Shown piece after piece: positions 59,885 through 64,000 of a stretch of DNA of 64,000 bases. The stretch comes from Agelas oroides (Eukaryota; Porifera; Demospongiae; Agelasida; Agelasidae), in assembly GCA_949130485.1 (NCBI GenBank), contig OX422183.1, positions 9,390,636-9,454,635 on the forward strand, in the 5' to 3' direction. The notes beneath the pieces were generated by a model. It searched no databases and was not told the DNA's origin. It saw only the letters and a list, made by a program, of their open reading frames with translations. Each line of letters starts with the position of its first letter. Position 1 is the first letter of the stretch. The position numbers were made by a program, and so were the translations under genes.

Positions 59885-59991
59885 TAGCCTCATTCCCAGC
59901 CCTCCCCTGTTTTTCTTCAGTTTGCGTTCAGTATAATACACTGAAGCAGAAGTGCGACAAATAACAGGGAAGGTCTGGGAACACTTATCAC
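59885..59991. mobile_element. Short element of the CCCTGTTTTTC type
   Basis: It starts TAGCCTCATTCCCAGCCCTC and ends near GGTCTGGGAACACTTA; the interior resembles the complement of 60214-60318. Confidence 0.5.
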
Positions 59992-60213
59992 GTGATGTAG
60001 ACACAAGGTGGACGTAGGGGGGAGGGGCACCAACTACCTATTCATGTGCAATAAAACCGAGAGCGAGTTTCTTACCATTTAAGTTGAGTACCCTCAATCT
60101 CGTGAACATCTGGGGTCCTGTCTAGCGATGGAACGAAGACTAGCACGTTATTTGAATGTGTGGACCCCTCCCCCCCTACATCCACTTCGCATCCACTGAC
60201 ATCATTCACATAT

Positions 60214-60318
60214 AAGTGTTCCCAGGCCTTCCCTGTTTTTCGCTGCTCTTCCGCTTCCGTGTATTATATTAAACACAAACCAAAGAACAAAAACAGGGGA
60301 GGCCTGGGAATGAGGCTA
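60214..60318. mobile_element. Short element of the CCCTGTTTTTC type, second copy
   Basis: It runs from AGTGTTCCCAGGCCTTCCC to GGCCTGGGAATGAGGCTA, with TTCCGTGTATTATATTAAAC inside, shared with 15852-15969. Confidence 0.55.
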
Positions 60319-60663
60319 CATTTCTTGTACAATAAATGTTTGAGTTTAAATAGTAAACAGCATGTGACAACACCCAGTAGCACTGAAGCCTTTTTCTATC
60401 CATTCCTTAAATTAAGGAATTTTGAGGATGTAAATAAATACTGTGACGTAGTACTGTTGTATGTAGGTTGCTAAGTTTTCTGGTAAAGTGACATTCTTCA
60501 CCAGTTGCACTAATTCAATGTTGAAGCTGATGATTGGGAACGCACTGATGGTTTCGAGTAATATTGTACACATGACATAGCTAGGATAGTAATTTAAGGC
60601 CCTAAGAAAGTAATATGCTATCTTGGTAATAAAAATACTTTAGGGTGCCTCTTAATACAAATT

Positions 60664-60915
60664 TAGAGGAGAAACAGTTTGCTGAACCAAGTCGAATTTC
60701 TTGGACTAGCGCACGCATTTGTGACAGTGTCACCTAACAACATTCAAAACATTTTAATTATGCCAAATCCACTCAAAAAAGGTACGGATACTCAAGTTGA
60801 GATAAAAATTTTACTGTTGTAAGGGAAGTGCTTTTGAGGAATAAGCCCAAGAAATTCGACTTTGTTCACCGACTGTTTCTCGCCGGGAGGCACGCGCAGG
60901 CTAGGCACGAGACTA
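60664..60915. mobile_element. 252-bp inverted-repeat element with 9-bp duplication
   Basis: Subterminal inverted repeats GAGAAACAGT and AAGTCGAATTTCTTGG with complements; right end GGCACGAGACTA, left end shortened to TAGAGG. Flanks are perfect ATACAAATT copies. The paralogous unit 1 site (about 33892-33902) has a single ATACAAATT and no insert. Confidence 0.75.
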
Positions 60916-63766
60916 ATACAAATTGGGGTGTGTATTGGTTATTTCTGGACCACCCCCAAATACCTCTGACCCTGCATGGGTACTATCCACCCTGGTTTAG
61001 GTTGCTTAACTACTCTGAGCGATCCGAGCAGCACAGAGTAGCATTGTTTGGCAGGGATTAAGCTTAGTTCAGGCCTCCTGCTGACCTCTGTTGACTCTGG
61101 AAATACTGCCTGGGTTGTCACACCAATAGAAGAGGCTTCGAAAGTTTCTACCAACTTGGGCAATCAACTTCAGGATCTCTACCACCTTCTGTAAATAGCC
61201 TGGTTTGTCTACACAACATCCAGCCCTTGTGCAGTAGATGCACATGCTCCAACCTCTCGGAGCCGTCTTCACCGACACTGCTCATGCTGGCTGCATCAGG
61301 ACATCAACAGCAATAGCTTGTAGAGTGAAATCGTAACTTTTTGTCTGTACGTGGTGTGCGGCTACATTGAATTACAGTCTAAAAGACATACAGAATGCGT
61401 ATGCCAAATATATATGCATATGCATATACATATATATATCAGAGAAAATCCACCATTCAACTCACTAGTGTGGAGCTTTCTCAGGTTTGTCCCAATAAAT
61501 GTGTGTATTTGTAATTTACCACTGATTGCCTATATGTTTTAACCCTTGTTAAACTGTGATAGCCAGCGGATGGCAACAAATTAAGTTAGGCTGGAAGCTA
61601 GGCAAGTAATTAAATTGACATTGTAGGCTGTTACTGTACATGATCACCATTGCCATAGCAACAACAGGGTGTTGCATGGGATACCTAGTTCATTCATGGT
61701 TCATGTGTTACTCACAACCGCATCACTTTTGTACGTTAGAAATCAAGGCCTAAGATGCTCGTATTTAGTGCCATTCCCAGACCAAGTTGGTTTCTCTGGT
61801 CAGCAGAAAAATAATAGAATTGGCACACTTTCACTAGTAAAACTGTAACTCTATTATAAAGCAATTCAACACACCGATTGGATTGTGTGTTGAAGGAAAT
61901 TACATTTACATTGCTTATTATGTCATCACAGATGACCAGCTTGGCTTACACTTACATGTATTACTACATGTGGTGCTACTATACTGTATAGCACAAAATT
62001 TTCTAGCTAGGGTCTAAATTTTCGCGAATAGCGGCTTTTGAAGATTTTGTTGCAATGATTTTGCAAATTTGCTGTCTAAACCATGTGCACACTGCACATG
62101 CAATGTATTATGGGTGTGGCATACAAACCTATTAGTTCTTTCTAACACACACTGTCACACTGTCGTCTGTTCAAGCACACAGCTGTCAGCACAGCAGTGC
62201 CTACTTGGAAGATATTTCTCTGAATAGCGTTGCTTGCAGGTTCAGTAGCTTAGCCCTGGGATGTTGTCCATCAACACTCTTGCAGTCAGAGCGTGAAAAC
62301 TGTTCAAAAATTTTCATTGAAATAATTTTGCGAATGGTTGAAAATAAAGATCCACGAAAAGTTATCGCTATACAGTATGTTTGCAATTAACACCTTCTGA
62401 TTACTGTATGTCAACTGGTCTCAATCTCTAACCCTGATATATACAAATTCAGGCACATGTATAGTCACTACTTCCAGACCATCCCCAAATTCCTGACTCT
62501 TATCCTTTTGATTTATGCAATGAGATTTCTGAAGACTGATTTGTATTCATGGCAACCAAGACATGCTGTCATGGCCAATACTTCTATGGAATGTAGTAAT
62601 CTATTCCCAGGCTTTCCCCTGAGACCCTGAAATTTAGGGTGAGAGATTAAGGTGGGTATTCCCCTTGTTTGGTGCCTATTGGCTGCAAATTTGGAGATAC
62701 AGTGCAATACTGTTTTTATGTATGTTGCTTGGTAGTGTTGAACTGCAGATTCATAGCCTGAGTATGCCCTCATTTCTGGCAGTGGAGGCATGATGCGACT
62801 GAGACTGAGACAGTTTGGTTTATTGCCTGCTTATGCATTGTCTTGTACAGTATATTAGGTGTGTATAATCACTAGTTGTGCACTTACTTTCATGACATCC
62901 ATGGCAAACTGCTGAAGTGCGTATGTCCTTGCAATAACATTTGCATGATGTCATTGCAGTGGTAATTACAACTACTATTCATTGTTGTTTTGTTATGTCT
63001 GGTCAAAGTTCGGTATGCATGGGGTGAATTCGTATGGGTACATGAATAGCTTTTGTGACTGTACCGTAAGGGTTTCTATGGCTAGTTTACACATGTATGC
63101 AACATTTTCAGTTGTTACAACTAACCTTGAACTGTCAATGTGCATGCTACCTGCCATATGGATAAGGCCAGCCATCTGACTGCATTATGTGCATGAGATA
63201 ACAGTCCCCATCTCCCTGTCATCCCAATGCAGCTGATGAAGCCTGATAGATACTTGCAACTGCTGCAGTTATCAGTAGAGTATAGAAACTATGCCACTTG
63301 TTGTAGACAGCTATTTAATTAGCTTTAGTTCACAACACACTGTGTACTGTGAGAATATCAGAATGTGCATTAGTGACAGTGGTACAGCAGTTCCACATCA
63401 TTCTCAGGTAAAGCTGAAGGCACCAGCAGCAAACGAACTAAGCTGAAAGTCGAATGGAAAAGTATATTTGAACCTCAGCTGTGTGCCTGAGGAAGGAATG
63501 ACAAGCTTCCTCTAGTCATGTTTCCAGAAAGGTTCCAGCTGATGCCTGCTGGTTAAGCCTTGGCGAATTATGCATAATTTTGAAGCATAACATAGTAAAG
63601 TAGCACATTTGAGCGTAATAAAGTGCTTTCAGCAAGCATAATAGTAATACTCTCCATTGAGACCTTTTTGATGTCCAAATACATGTAACAAAAAGACTAG
63701 GTCTAGATACAGTTAAAACATTTTAAGCTTTAGTAGCTAGTTGGCTATCAACAAATTTGCCACTGC
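60916..63766. other. Non-genic region at end of unit 2
   Basis: 60922-61000 matches 33900-33960, and 62470-62790 matches 33900-34200 again. A decayed Helitron-like left end (minus) lies at about 61460-61497. No supported gene. Confidence 0.4.
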
Positions 63767-63994
63767 TATAGATGGTTTTCATGGGGCGTGGTCTCACTTC
63801 CGGAGGGCAAGAGTTGGGTCTGTGTTTAGTGCAGCCGTGCACAAAATACAGGCTAGTAAACGCTACATCAAGTCCTTACCATTAGATAAAAGCTGCTTCT
63901 CTCAAGGTGAAAGGTCCGCTGTACAGCTACCTCTTGATCGCGCGTTTGCCCTCCGGAAGTAGGATGCTTAATTGACATTTGGAAACCATCTATA
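63767..63994. mobile_element. 228-bp inverted-repeat element at window end
   Basis: Ends TATAGATGGTTT and AAACCATCTATA, with subterminal CACTTCCGGAGGGCAA-like blocks at both ends. A 73-residue frame spans the element, but no domain is recognised, so it is not called as a gene. Confidence 0.6.
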
Positions 63995-64000
63995 CCCTTT

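Larger units (their letters stand above)
34180..62800 (+). repeat. Segmental duplication unit 2 (genes D and E plus flank)
   Basis: Second copy of the unit described at 6150-34170, in direct orientation. At 62470-62790 sequence like 33900-34200 reappears, that is, the boundary that preceded unit 2. A third unit may therefore begin beyond the window. Confidence 0.65.

Noticed and set aside
61420..61440. AT-rich alternating tract as a promoter or origin
   Set aside because: A simple TATATGCATA-type repeat with no gene nearby to support a function.

Overview
This is eukaryotic, intron-rich, transposon-rich animal DNA, most compatible with a demosponge. That assignment is an inference from gene style, intron style and Helitron/STPR content, and no marker gene proves it. 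No bacterial operons, rRNA, tRNA or CRISPR arrays were seen. The core content is a cluster of related single-pass receptor genes. Each is built from a signal peptide, one Ig-like domain, two fibronectin type III (FN3) domains, a Ser/Thr-rich stalk, a transmembrane (TM) helix and a short cytoplasmic tail carrying tyrosine motifs. Every module sits on its own exon or exon pair, and all module boundaries are phase-1 introns.

Layout: gene A (+, 591-4971, broken by two 1-nt indels); gene B (+, 8133-15532, intact); gene C (-, 19988-17272, intact); gene D (+, 36277-41640, broken by one 1-nt indel); gene E (-, 48407-45497, intact); and an orphan signal-peptide exon F (-, 52237-52168). Three decayed copies of the A/B/D-type tail exon lie at 7.0, 35.1 and 43.5 kb. 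B/C and D/E are convergent (tail-to-tail) pairs. They repeat head-to-tail as two units of about 28 kb (roughly 6.15-34.17 kb and 34.18-62.8 kb), so most non-genic DNA in the window is paralogous to other DNA in the window.

Two receptor classes can be read from the exons. The + strand genes carry a YETV ... YEVV tail with the tyrosines 23 residues apart. Gene E carries a longer tail ending in YAEV ... VLYSQI with the tyrosines 22 residues apart; VLYSQI fits the ITIM consensus exactly. Gene C has the E-type start of the tail but a short alternative end without a YxxI/V/L motif. This looks like a paired-receptor locus (inhibitory-like, other-signalling and short-tailed forms). In layout it recalls invertebrate histocompatibility or immune-receptor clusters such as the Hydractinia Alr genes. 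The function is inferred.

The rest is mobile DNA: many short inverted-repeat elements of a Mutator-like type with 9-bp target-site duplications and TAG(T/C)CTCGT ends; hAT-like non-autonomous elements with 7-8-bp duplications; Helitron-like elements with GGGGCGAGC ends, one carrying an STPR-repeat ORF and one a small ORF with a decayed homologue at 57 kb; several minisatellites; and perfect hairpins. An almost identical inverted tract (about 12.0-13.5 kb against 17.6-18.6 kb) joins genes B and C and indicates recent conversion between them.
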